Part shown: positions 1 to 6,184 of the stretch, piece by piece | Layout: every line of letters begins with the position of its first letter | Numbering within the stretch: position 1 is the stretch's first letter | The notes under the pieces: generated by a model | What the model was told of the DNA's origin: nothing | Databases searched by the model: none | Seen by the model: the letters and a program-made list of their open reading frames with translations, nothing else | Program-made: the position numbers and the translations under genes | Assembly: GCF_030817055.1 (NCBI RefSeq) | Contig: NZ_JAUSYV010000001.1 | Location: 1,822,001 to 1,886,000, forward strand | DNA: 64,000 nucleotides | Direction: 5' to 3' | DNA from: Bacillus sp. V2I10 | GTDB lineage: Bacteria; Bacillota; Bacilli; Bacillales; Bacillaceae

Positions 1-177
1 CGTGTAAAGGAGCTTGCTATAAAAGAAGGTCTTTTAGTTGGGAGCTCATCAGGAGCAGCACTTCACGCAGCACTAATAGAGGCAGAAAAAGCTAAATCGG
101 GAACAAACATTGTAACCATTTTCGCTGACAGCAGTGAGCGTTACTTAAGTAAAAAAATCTATGAAGGAGGAATATAG
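1..177 (+). CDS. mccA: Cystathionine beta-synthase / cysteine synthase family, C-terminal end (partial)
   Basis: Only the last 58 codons are in the window, in frame 1 and ending in TAG. The visible part contains GSSSGAALHAAL, the conserved Ser/Gly stretch that in O-acetylserine sulfhydrylase-type enzymes contacts the pyridine nitrogen of PLP, followed by the family ending IVTIFADSSERYLSK. The following mccB and yrhC identify it as the Bacillus MccA type, an O-acetylserine-dependent cystathionine synthase that begins conversion of homocysteine to cysteine. The mccB ribosome site lies inside its last codons and only one base separates the two genes, so they are co-translated. Assignment to mccA rather than cysK relies on this context. 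Confidence 0.85.
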   Translation, partial: RVKELAIKEGLLVGSSSGAALHAALIEAEKAKSGTNIVTIFADSSERYLSKKIYEGGI

Positions 178-178
178 G

Positions 179-1312
179 ATGAAACGCAAAACAAAGATGA
201 TTCATGGGGGTATAGTCGGAGATCCTCATACAGGAGCCGTATCAACGCCAATCTATCAAGTCAGCACATACAAACAGGATGGAGTCGGAAATCATAAAGG
301 ATTTGAGTACTCACGTACCGGTAATCCTACAAGACACGCATTAGAAGAGCTGATTAAGGATCTTGAAGAAGGACACGCTGGCTTTGCTTTTGGTTCAGGT
401 ATGGCTGCAATAACAGGAGTTATGATGCTTTTTAACAGCGGAGATCATGTTATTTTAACAGATGACGTTTATGGCGGAACATACCGCGTTATGACTAAAG
501 TGTTAAACCGTCTTGGCATTGATTCTACATTTGTTGATACAAGTGATCTATCAAACATTGAAGGAGCGGTCAAAGAAAATACAAGAGCGCTATTTATCGA
601 AACACCAACAAATCCGCTTCTTAAAATTACGGATGTAGAAGCTGCAGCCTCTCTGGCTAAAAAACATGGGCTGCTTACGATTGTAGACAATACATTCAGC
701 ACTCCGTATTGGCAGACTCCTCTTTTAATGGGAGCAGATATTGTCCTTCATAGTGCAACAAAATACATCGGCGGCCACAGTGACGTTGTAGGAGGGCTTG
801 TTGTCGTTAACTCTGAGGAGCTGGCTGAACAGCTTCACTTTGTCCAAAACTCCACTGGAGGAGTTCTGGGGCCTCAAGATTCATGGCTTCTTATTCGCGG
901 CATTAAGACTCTTGCGCTGCGCATGGAGGCACATGAAAGAAATACTGCTGCAATCGTCCAGTTTCTTGTTCATCATCCAGCTGTTAAAAAGGTGTTTTAT
1001 CCAGGTCTTGCAGATCATCCAAACCATGAAATTGCCAAAAAACAGGCATCAGGTTTCGGCGGAATGGTTTCATTTGATGTAGGAAGCGAAGAGAAAGCAG
1101 AAGAAGTCTTGTCAAAAGTTAAGTATTTTACATTGGCTGAAAGCTTAGGTGCTGTTGAGAGTTTAATTTCCGTGCCTGCTAAAATGACGCATGCTTCGAT
1201 TCCTGCAGAACGCCGCATGGAGCTAGGCATAACAGATGGTTTAGTAAGAATTTCTGTAGGTATAGAAGATTCAGAGGATTTAATTGAAGACTTAAAAAAT
1301 GCTTTAAACTAA
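179..1312 (+). CDS. mccB: Cystathionine gamma-lyase / homocysteine gamma-lyase
   Basis: A 377-residue cytosolic PLP enzyme of the Cys/Met metabolism family. It cleaves cystathionine to cysteine, 2-oxobutyrate and ammonia, the second step of reverse transsulfuration after MccA. The PLP lysine is K195 in HSATKYIGGHSD; the family signatures SGMAAITGVM, IETPTNPLL and VDNTF are also present. An in-frame ATG at 161 exists, but it lies in the mccA coding end. The ATG at 179 is preferred because AAGGAGG (163-169) sits nine bases before it and the protein then begins MKRKTKMIHGG as in relatives. Cystathionine gamma-synthase (MetI) is similar, but linkage to mccA supports the lyase. Confidence 0.93.
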   Translation: MKRKTKMIHGGIVGDPHTGAVSTPIYQVSTYKQDGVGNHKGFEYSRTGNPTRHALEELIKDLEEGHAGFAFGSGMAAITGVMMLFNSGDHVILTDDVYGGTYRVMTKVLNRLGIDSTFVDTSDLSNIEGAVKENTRALFIETPTNPLLKITDVEAAASLAKKHGLLTIVDNTFSTPYWQTPLLMGADIVLHSATKYIGGHSDVVGGLVVVNSEELAEQLHFVQNSTGGVLGPQDSWLLIRGIKTLALRMEAHERNTAAIVQFLVHHPAVKKVFYPGLADHPNHEIAKKQASGFGGMVSFDVGSEEKAEEVLSKVKYFTLAESLGAVESLISVPAKMTHASIPAERRMELGITDGLVRISVGIEDSEDLIEDLKNALN

Positions 1313-1402
1313 TTCCTCTTTTGCCGGAATTTACATGCATAAATCACCGCTGCTATATGTTATGTTTTAGTAGAGACACATTTATGGCAGGTGAAAAGTA
1401 AA

Positions 1403-1642
1403 ATGAATAAAAAACATGTTCGGCACCTAATGACAGATTACAAGAGATACGCATTTGTGCTGCTTGCAGTCAGTGTCTTTTTATATATGGGCATGCTGAT
1501 TCCCGCACAGGGCCAAGAACCCAGTGCAATAAAAGAATATGTGATGATGGGGACGACTTCAGTCTTCTTGGCAGCAGCCTTTTTCTGTTTTAAACGATCC
1601 ATCACATATAAGAAGCGTTTAGATGAGCAGGAAGATGCTTAA
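1403..1642 (+). CDS. yrhC: YrhC family small membrane protein
   Basis: A protein of 79 residues with two hydrophobic segments (about residues 17-35 and 48-65) separated by a short polar loop, and a charged tail ending in an acidic run. In B. subtilis a similar small protein, YrhC, follows mccA-mccB; its function is unknown. A GTG at 1391 is in frame but has no ribosome site; the ATG at 1403 has AGGTG nine bases upstream and is preferred. It is probably the last gene of the mcc operon, ending at the bidirectional terminator near 1682. Confidence 0.8.
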   Translation: MNKKHVRHLMTDYKRYAFVLLAVSVFLYMGMLIPAQGQEPSAIKEYVMMGTTSVFLAAAFFCFKRSITYKKRLDEQEDA

Positions 1643-1681
1643 AGAAGGAACATGCATGCTTTCTGTCTGTAATTTTATATA

Positions 1682-1723
1682 AAAAGAAGAACCCATTCCA
1701 GCCTTAGGATGGGTTCTTTTACT
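1682..1723. terminator. Bidirectional intrinsic terminator between yrhC and the SGNH hydrolase
   Basis: AGAACCCA and TGGGTTCT pair around TCC/GGA and a short loop, with an A-run before and a T-run after. It can stop both yrhC (+) and the converging SGNH gene (-). Confidence 0.75.
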
Positions 1724-2465
1724 TAGAATTGAGCACTTTGCTTTCAAGGATGGATAAATAAATTAGTTCTGCTCCCTGTGGCGTCATATGATTGCCTGAT
1801 GGATCGATGATTCCTGAATTTAATAAAGCTTCATCCGAATCTCCGCCGGCAAACTTCACCATATTTGTCCAATTATCTATTAAAGTAACATCATTTTTAT
1901 ATGCGACTTCGCGGGTAATATCGTTGTATGAGTTATGCCAGTTCCTGGCTCCATCAGTATGAGCATAAAGCTTCTTCGGATAGCGGGTGTAGTATAGTTT
2001 GTCATTGCCCTTTCCTTCTACAATCGGCAAACAGGTCATAAGGACTGGAGTGCCGCCGGCATGCCTTACTTCTCGCACGTAATAGAGAAGATTTTCTTTA
2101 AAACGTGCATGGTCTACTTTAGGTTTCCCATTCGGCAAAATGACTGCATCATTTGTTCCAAACATGATGAAAACCAAATTCGGATCCATTTTCAGCACAT
2201 CACGCTTAAAGCGTTTCCTTGCATCCTCAGTGGTTTCACCGCCAACCCCGGCATTATGGATCAAAGCCTGCCCGTTATTCACAGGCAAAGTGGATTTTAT
2301 TAAATTTACCCATTTATCTGTATCTTGATAATTGCGGATGGTCCAGTTGGCGCCGCGCGTATTGCTGTCGCCAAAGGCCACAATCGTATATCTTTCTGAT
2401 CGATTTCCGCAGCTCATTAATAGTAAAATCACAAGAAAAGCGGCAAGAGACAAATACTTTTTCAA
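1719..2465 (-). CDS. SGNH/GDSL-family hydrolase, predicted lipoprotein
   Basis: A protein of 248 residues starting with a lipoprotein signal peptide: MKKYLSL, a hydrophobic stretch, and lipobox LLMSC near residue 18. It is therefore probably anchored outside the membrane. The mature part shows the SGNH blocks: FGDSN (nucleophile Ser), a Gly in GVGGETTEDA, FGTND (block III Asn) and a C-terminal DPSGNHMTPQG holding the Asp/His pair. It should be an esterase or lipase-like hydrolase; the substrate is unknown. The start is a TTG at 2465, because GGAGGTG sits seven bases upstream; an ATG 30 bases earlier would put a non-signal extension before the signal peptide. Confidence 0.85.
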   Translation of the reverse strand: MKKYLSLAAFLVILLLMSCGNRSERYTIVAFGDSNTRGANWTIRNYQDTDKWVNLIKSTLPVNNGQALIHNAGVGGETTEDARKRFKRDVLKMDPNLVFIMFGTNDAVILPNGKPKVDHARFKENLLYYVREVRHAGGTPVLMTCLPIVEGKGNDKLYYTRYPKKLYAHTDGARNWHNSYNDITREVAYKNDVTLIDNWTNMVKFAGGDSDEALLNSGIIDPSGNHMTPQGAELIYLSILESKVLNSK

Positions 2466-2625
2466 AAAAAGCACCTCCAAATCACTAAAATCCATTATTA
2501 ATCAAATAAATGGAAGAATCAATAGGGTTCTCAAAAGTGTCACAATGTATGCGTTTTAATTCTAAATAAATACAGGATAATTCCGTACAATCTTTCTTAG
2601 TACAGACACAAACATGCCCCGCTTT

Positions 2626-2667
2626 ACATACAAATGTTTTATAGGCTAAAGCCTACATTCTGTATGT
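2626..2667. repeat. Long imperfect palindrome upstream of sigK
   Basis: ACATACA/TGTATGT, AATG/CATT and TAGGCT/AGCCTA are nested around a two-base centre, 17 pairs in all with one asymmetric five-base bulge. It covers the likely -10 region and 5' leader of sigK and ends right at the ribosome site. It may be an operator or an mRNA hairpin. Confidence 0.6.
2627..2635 (+). promoter_or_regulatory. Possible mother-cell sigma (SigE/SigK) -10 element for sigK
   Basis: CATACAAAT, 45 bases before the sigK start, resembles the SigE/SigK -10 consensus (CATA-type). An AC-type -35 can be placed about 16 bases upstream. It lies in the left arm of a long dyad (2626-2667). A weak match. Confidence 0.35.
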
Positions 2668-2679
2668 GGAGGTGGGTCA

Positions 2680-3408
2680 ATGTCAGGGGTTTTAGCAGCT
2701 TTAGGATACTTATTAAAGGAATTAGTCTTTCTAGTATCATATGTAAAAAACAATGCCTTCCCTCAGCCTTTGTCAGCAAATGATGAAAAGAAGTATCTCA
2801 GGCTTATGGCGACTGGGGATGAACATGCCCGCAACATGCTGATTGAACATAATCTGCGGCTTGTAGCACATATTGTCAAGAAATTTGAAAACACCGGCGA
2901 GGACTCAGAGGATCTTATTTCTATCGGGACAATCGGCCTGATAAAAGCCATTGAAAGCTACTCGGAAGGAAAAGGAACAAAGCTTGCAACCTATGCTGCA
3001 AGGTGTATTGAAAATGAGATTCTCATGCACCTGAGAGCACTGAAGAAAACAAAGAAAGATGTTTCCCTGCATGATCCTATTGGACAGGATAAGGAAGGAA
3101 ACGAGATAAGCCTGATAGATGTCTTAAAGTCAGAATCAGAAGATGTCATTGATACCATTCAGCTGAATATGGAGCTTGAAAAAGTGAAAGAATTCATTGA
3201 TATTCTTGATGAACGGGAGAAAGAAGTAATTGTCGGAAGGTTCGGGCTAGATCTTCAGAAGGAGAAAACGCAGCGGGAAATTGCGAAGGAGCTTGGGATC
3301 TCAAGGAGTTATGTTTCAAGAATCGAGAAAAGGGCCTTAATGAAGATGTTTCATGAATTTTACCGGGCAGAAAAAGAAAAGAAAAACCAGCAAAAAAGCA
3401 AAGGATAA
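2680..3408 (+). CDS. sigK: RNA polymerase sporulation sigma factor SigK (pro-SigK), uninterrupted
   Basis: A 242-residue sigma-70 family factor for late mother-cell transcription (coat and mother-cell lysis genes). Residues 1-20 form the hydrophobic pro-sequence MSGVLAALGYLLKELVFLVS; processing by SpoIVFB in B. subtilis occurs between S20 and Y21, and YVKNNAF follows here too. Region 2 includes EDLISIGTIGLIKAIESY and ARCIENEILMHLRALKK; region 4 includes TQREIAKELGISRSYVSRIEKRA. GGAGGT lies six bases before the ATG. The reading frame is complete, so no skin-type excision is needed. A terminator follows directly. Confidence 0.97.
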   Translation: MSGVLAALGYLLKELVFLVSYVKNNAFPQPLSANDEKKYLRLMATGDEHARNMLIEHNLRLVAHIVKKFENTGEDSEDLISIGTIGLIKAIESYSEGKGTKLATYAARCIENEILMHLRALKKTKKDVSLHDPIGQDKEGNEISLIDVLKSESEDVIDTIQLNMELEKVKEFIDILDEREKEVIVGRFGLDLQKEKTQREIAKELGISRSYVSRIEKRALMKMFHEFYRAEKEKKNQQKSKG

Positions 3409-3447
3409 AAAAGCGAAGAACCTGTGAGGTTTCTTCGCTTTTTTTTG
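3407..3447 (+). terminator. Intrinsic terminator of sigK
   Basis: AAAAGCGAAGAAACC-type arm pairs with GGTTTCTTCGCTTTT across a five-base TGTGA loop and is followed by a T-run. Confidence 0.88.
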
Positions 3448-3492
3448 ATAATAAATGAAATGATAGATGCAGCGGATGTATGGATGGTGCGC

Positions 3493-3549
3493 CTATGCAG
3501 TATCCTTCTCCACATTGAGGTGCATTCTTAAAACCATTTGAATCATCAT
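3493..3549 (-). CDS. Hypothetical 18-residue peptide downstream of yrzI
   Basis: The ORF begins ATGATGATTCAAATG and encodes MMIQMVLRMHLNVEKDTA, then TAG. AAAGGAGAGAG sits five bases before the first ATG, which is the only reason to call so short a frame. It follows yrzI by 44 bases on the same strand with no terminator between, so it could be co-transcribed. I recognise no family. The peptide is amphipathic with a basic centre and an acidic end. It may also be chance. Confidence 0.4.
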   Translation of the reverse strand: MMIQMVLRMHLNVEKDTA

Positions 3550-3593
3550 TTTAACTCTCTCCTTTCTATTTATGGTTGTGGTGAAAATATAGA

Positions 3594-3734
3594 TTAGTTG
3601 CCGTTGTACATTTGAAAGCATTTGTTCATCATTGCTTCATATGACTTGAAAACTTGTTCTTCATGCTGCACTTGATCGATTGATTTTTGCTTTCGTTTAA
3701 TTGTTAAAGTAACAAATAATAAGTGGATGGTCAT
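3594..3734 (-). CDS. yrzI: YrzI family small protein
   Basis: A 46-residue protein beginning MTIHLLFVTLTIKRKQKS: a short hydrophobic beta-like N-terminus, a basic turn, then a charged helical region ending NKCFQMYNGN. This pattern matches the YrzI family of Bacillus small proteins, whose function is unknown. The ribosome site AAAGGAGGTGAT is almost a full match to the 16S anti-SD and lies six bases before the ATG. Upstream on the same strand are two hairpins, a 23-codon ORF and a near-consensus SigA promoter (3991-4019), which together look like a regulated leader. It is read against sigK. Confidence 0.8.
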   Translation of the reverse strand: MTIHLLFVTLTIKRKQKSIDQVQHEEQVFKSYEAMMNKCFQMYNGN

Positions 3735-3775
3735 ACCTATCACCTCCTTTAAATATTTTCCTTAAAATGTAAAAT

Positions 3776-3796
3776 GCCACAGGGCATACCTGTGGC
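3776..3796 (-). promoter_or_regulatory. Hairpin 3:4 directly upstream of yrzI
   Basis: On the minus strand GCCACAGG, a five-base loop TATGC, and CCTGTGGC form a perfect 8-bp stem followed by ATTTTACATTTT. Its arms are identical to those of the hairpin at 3829-3860, so alternative pairing is possible. It ends about 30 bases before the yrzI ribosome site. Confidence 0.65.
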
Positions 3797-3820
3797 GTGA
3801 AACGTTCATATGAAAATGAG

Positions 3821-3860
3821 CATAAAAACGCCACAGGCAGATACTACTCAACCTGTGGCG
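3821..3860 (-). terminator. Hairpin 1:2 with U-run in the yrzI leader (possible attenuator)
   Basis: On the minus strand CGCCACAGG, a 14-base loop, CCTGTGGCG and then TTTTTATG give a 9-bp GC-rich stem followed by five T. This is a good intrinsic terminator located between the 23-codon ORF and yrzI. The plus strand has no T-run after it, so it acts only in the yrzI direction. Confidence 0.65.
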
Positions 3861-3877
3861 GAAAGGACAATACTAAA

Positions 3878-3949
3878 TTAGGATTGTGCACCAGTTCGGT
3901 CGAATAGAGAGATATTTAATTGGTTCATTTCTAATTGACTGATCAACAT
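3878..3949 (-). CDS. 23-codon ORF, candidate leader peptide of yrzI
   Basis: The peptide starts MLISQLEMNQLNIS and ends DRTGAQS, then TAA. AAAAGGGAGGT lies eight bases before the ATG and the promoter at 3991-4019 is about 35 bases upstream, so the ORF is well placed to be translated. Its stop is 18 bases before the first leader hairpin, as in translation-controlled attenuators. I know no family for it. It could be an independent microprotein whose terminator is the 3821-3860 hairpin. A longer frame through the same DNA (from 4097) would need translation to start upstream of the promoter. Confidence 0.5.
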   Translation of the reverse strand: MLISQLEMNQLNISLFDRTGAQS

Positions 3950-3990
3950 TTGATTCGACCTCCCTTTTCATAAATTTGATTACATTGGTA

Positions 3991-4019
3991 ATTATATCCA
4001 CAATAGAAGATATTGTAAA
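3991..4019 (-). promoter_or_regulatory. SigA promoter of the yrzI leader transcript
   Basis: On the minus strand TTTACA (4014-4019), a spacer of exactly 17 bases, and TATAAT (3991-3996). Predicted start near 3984. Confidence 0.8.
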
Positions 4020-4152
4020 CCCTTTTTTCACAAAATAGGCACAATTTTTTTGAAAACCAGGTGAAAACACTGTTATCGGCGGCAGCTGCCTATACAAAGT
4101 AGATGCATGTCACATATTTTATCAGTACAGTCAGATAAAGGAGGTCTCTCTA

Positions 4153-4317
4153 ATGCGCTCGTGTTCACCCTTTTATGGACCGCCTGCTTTATATCCGTAC
4201 CCATATCCTTATGCACCATACACCGGTTTTGGCTACTGGTATGCCTTTATTGTGGTACTTCTGATTCTTCTCCTTGTTCTTGGAGGAGGTTATTACTACA
4301 ATAACTACTGCAAATAG
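4153..4317 (+). CDS. YjcZ-like sporulation small protein
   Basis: A 54-residue protein. The N-terminal half is rich in Pro and Tyr (SPFYGPPALYPYPYPYAPY), followed by one hydrophobic segment FIVVLLILLLVLGGG and the short tail YYYNNYCK. The hydrophobic block after an aromatic/Gly-rich head is the pattern of the YjcZ family of small sporulation proteins in Bacillaceae, many of them coat-associated. AAGGAGG lies eight bases before the ATG. The hairpin at 4326 begins nine bases after the stop. The function is not established; the Pro/Tyr-rich head is unlike the usual Gly-rich one, so family membership is likely but not certain. Confidence 0.7.
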   Translation: MRSCSPFYGPPALYPYPYPYAPYTGFGYWYAFIVVLLILLLVLGGGYYYNNYCK

Positions 4318-4325
4318 CCAAAAAA

Positions 4326-4346
4326 AACACCTCATCGAATGAGGTG
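4326..4346. terminator. Palindrome copy 1 (left half of a split bidirectional terminator)
   Basis: ACACCTCAT-CGA-ATGAGGTGT is a perfect 9-bp dyad preceded by seven A. It terminates the YjcZ-like gene on the plus strand side, and its A-run would be the T-tail for pssA transcripts. The same 21 bp occurs at 4508 and 4688, once after each MITE-like unit. Confidence 0.8.
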
Positions 4347-4507
4347 TCAGGCTGTCGACAAAGTCGGCAGCTATTTTCTTTATCTAGATGAGGTTCAAGA
4401 TATAGTATGATTTTTTTGAATAGATATCAATATATGCAAAAATTCAAGAAACAAAAACCCCTTTTTCTTCAATAATTTCTCTGGAAAAGGGGTTTGTCTA
4501 CACTCTG
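4347..4507. mobile_element. MITE-like element, copy 1 (161 bp)
   Basis: A non-coding unit with imperfect terminal inverted repeats: CAGGCTGTCGACAAAG at the left, and TTTGTCTACACTCTG at the right, whose complement CAGAGTGTAGACAAA matches 12 of 15. An internal hairpin AAACCCCTTTT/AAAAGGGGTTT lies near the right end. It is flanked on both sides by the 21-bp palindrome, as expected for an insertion that duplicated its target. It encodes no transposase, so it would need one in trans. The ends remind me of IS1182-type elements, which is unverified. Confidence 0.7.
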
Positions 4508-4528
4508 ACACCTCATCGAATGAGGTGT
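4508..4528. repeat. Palindrome copy 2 between the two MITE-like units
   Basis: Identical to 4326-4346. It has lost both the A-run and the T-run of the original terminator because both flanks are now element ends. Confidence 0.8.
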
Positions 4529-4687
4529 CAGGCTGTCGACAAAGTCGGCAGCTATTTTCTTTATCTAGATGAGGTTCAAGATATAGTATGATTTTTTTGA
4601 ATAGATATCAATATATGCAAAATTCAAGAAACAAAAACCCCTTTTTCTTCAATAATTTCTCTGGAAAAGGGGTTTGTCTATACTCTG
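4529..4687. mobile_element. MITE-like element, copy 2 (159 bp)
   Basis: A near-identical direct copy of 4347-4507. I see two single-base deletions (in a T-run and an A-run) and one C-to-T change near the right end, so the duplication is recent. It has the same terminal inverted repeats and internal hairpin and is again flanked by the 21-bp palindrome. Confidence 0.75.
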
Positions 4688-4708
4688 ACACCTCATCGAA
4701 TGAGGTGT
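4688..4708. terminator. Palindrome copy 3, adjoining the pssA stop
   Basis: Third copy of ACACCTCAT-CGA-ATGAGGTGT, followed by TTCTAC at the pssA end. In the pssA direction it now runs into element DNA (CAGAG...) instead of the original T-run. Confidence 0.8.
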
Positions 4709-4710
4709 TT

Positions 4711-5250
4711 CTACATTTTTCTGATTTTGAATGAAGCAATCATACAAAATGATAAAATCATAAGCAAAAACATGTAATAGTAAGCCGGCATGAAATCCTT
4801 CCAAAGATAGCTTAACGTCAGAATACACCCTGCTGCTGTAATTGGAAGCCCATTGAAGAAGCCGCAGTTGTCAGATATGTTAAACCTTGCCAGTCTGAAA
4901 GCGCCGCATCCAATGTATAAGACGATAAAAAATGCGCCCGGAGCACCTAACTCAAAAAGAATTCCTTTATAAAGAAGTAGTGCGGGGGCTACACCAAATG
5001 ATATAATATCACTCATTGAATCCAATTGCTTACCGAGTTCGGATTCAATATTAAACTTTCTGGCAACCATCCCATCAAACCGGTCTGCAAGTGCTGCGAG
5101 AAAAATAAGCAATAGACTTAGTTTTAAGACATCATTTATTGTATACAGAATCGCAAAACCGCCAAGGCCGAGATTGACGAGCGTAAGAAGATTGGCAGTA
5201 TTTGCTTTTATTTTTTTTACTGTTGCGTCTACATAACTTATAAAAAACAT
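4711..5250 (-). CDS. pssA: CDP-diacylglycerol--serine O-phosphatidyltransferase
   Basis: A 179-residue integral membrane enzyme of the CDP-alcohol phosphatidyltransferase family, making phosphatidylserine from CDP-diacylglycerol and serine. The signature D-x2-DG-x2-AR-x8-G-x3-D-x3-D is complete at residues 56-81 (DRFDGMVAR ... GKQLDSMSD), with the metal- and CDP-binding aspartates intact. Several hydrophobic segments surround it. AAGGAAG lies before the ATG. It is divergent from psd, the next pathway enzyme, with a 100-base shared promoter region, whereas in B. subtilis the two are in one operon. Confidence 0.93.
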   Translation of the reverse strand: MFFISYVDATVKKIKANTANLLTLVNLGLGGFAILYTINDVLKLSLLLIFLAALADRFDGMVARKFNIESELGKQLDSMSDIISFGVAPALLLYKGILFELGAPGAFFIVLYIGCGAFRLARFNISDNCGFFNGLPITAAGCILTLSYLWKDFMPAYYYMFLLMILSFCMIASFKIRKM

Positions 5251-5350
5251 AATTGCACTTCCTTATAATTGCATAAATGACCATTTAAGCCTACTTTTAT
5301 TCTATGCATCAAAATCAATGTAGTAAAGTAATTTTTTTTGGAGGACTAAA

Positions 5351-6133
5351 TTGAAAAAAAAACTGTACCAAAATCTAATTGAATTAACAAACTCTCTGCC
5401 TGTTTCAAAGTTTATCATGAAATTTGCTGAATCATCCCGCAGCCGTTTTATTATTCCGTCATATGTGAAGATTTATCAAGTCAATGTAAATGAAGCTAAA
5501 AAGCAGTTAGATGCCTATCCGTCTCTGCATGATTTTTTTATTCGGGAATTAAAAGAAGATGCAAGAACATTTGATGATAACCAAAATCATATCATAAGTC
5601 CTGTTGATGCCGTCATAGAACAATTCGGCACTATTTCTTCACATGATGCCATTATTGTCAAAAATCAGCCTTATTCTATTCACGATATGCTTGAAGATCC
5701 TGCTTTAGCAGAGAAGTATATAAATGGTTCGTTTATTGTTCTGTATTTGAGTCCGAGTCATTATCACCGCATACATAGTCCGGCTTCAGGAACGGTTGTT
5801 AAACAGTATGAGCTCGGGAATAAATCCTATCCAGTTAACAGATGGGGCTTAATGTACGGAAAATCACCACTGTCAAAGAATTTCCGGACTATTACAGAAA
5901 TTAAAGAAGAAGATCATAATCATCTTGCAGTTGTTAAAATAGGGGCAATGTTTATAAATACGATTCAATTAACTCATGCTAATGAAAAGGTGCAAAAAGG
6001 AGAAGAGCTGGGTTATTTTTCTTTTGGATCTACAGTTGTTCTGCTGTTTGAAAAACACAAAACTGATTTTGCAGATTCAGTTGCACTGAAGAAGGAAGTG
6101 AAAGCAGGAGAGGTATTGGCTGTGAAAAAATGA
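5351..6133 (+). CDS. psd: Phosphatidylserine decarboxylase proenzyme
   Basis: A 260-residue proenzyme that converts phosphatidylserine to phosphatidylethanolamine at the membrane. The self-cleavage site is FGST: cleavage between G226 and S227 turns Ser into the pyruvoyl group of the alpha chain, leaving a 34-residue alpha subunit. SPSHYHRIHSPASG carries the conserved His residues and SPVDAVIEQFG the conserved Asp. The start is TTG at 5351 with GGAGGA seven bases before it. Length and motifs match Bacillus Psd. Confidence 0.94.
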   Translation: MKKKLYQNLIELTNSLPVSKFIMKFAESSRSRFIIPSYVKIYQVNVNEAKKQLDAYPSLHDFFIRELKEDARTFDDNQNHIISPVDAVIEQFGTISSHDAIIVKNQPYSIHDMLEDPALAEKYINGSFIVLYLSPSHYHRIHSPASGTVVKQYELGNKSYPVNRWGLMYGKSPLSKNFRTITEIKEEDHNHLAVVKIGAMFINTIQLTHANEKVQKGEELGYFSFGSTVVLLFEKHKTDFADSVALKKEVKAGEVLAVKK

Positions 6134-6146
6134 AAAGAGGGGACTT

Positions 6147-6184
6147 CACGCTTTAAAAGCTAGCTGGACGCTTTTAAAACGTGA
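6147..6184. terminator. Inverted repeat overlapping the sda 3' end
   Basis: CACG/CGTG and TTTAAAAG/CTTTTAAA pair around a roughly ten-base loop. It lies between the converging psd and sda genes. There is no clear T-run, so termination is uncertain. Confidence 0.4.

Noticed and set aside
1312..1337. AATTCC/GGAATT hairpin just after mccB as a terminator
   Set aside because: Only six pairs with no T-run; yrhC is more likely read through from mccB.
3873..4097. A 74-codon minus-strand frame through the yrzI leader
   Set aside because: It would begin upstream of the TTTACA-17-TATAAT promoter and use a different frame from the ORF with the strong ribosome site.
4107..4304. A 65-codon plus-strand frame overlapping the YjcZ-like gene
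   Set aside because: It has no ribosome site; the other frame (4153-4317) has AAGGAGG at ideal spacing and a sensible small membrane protein.
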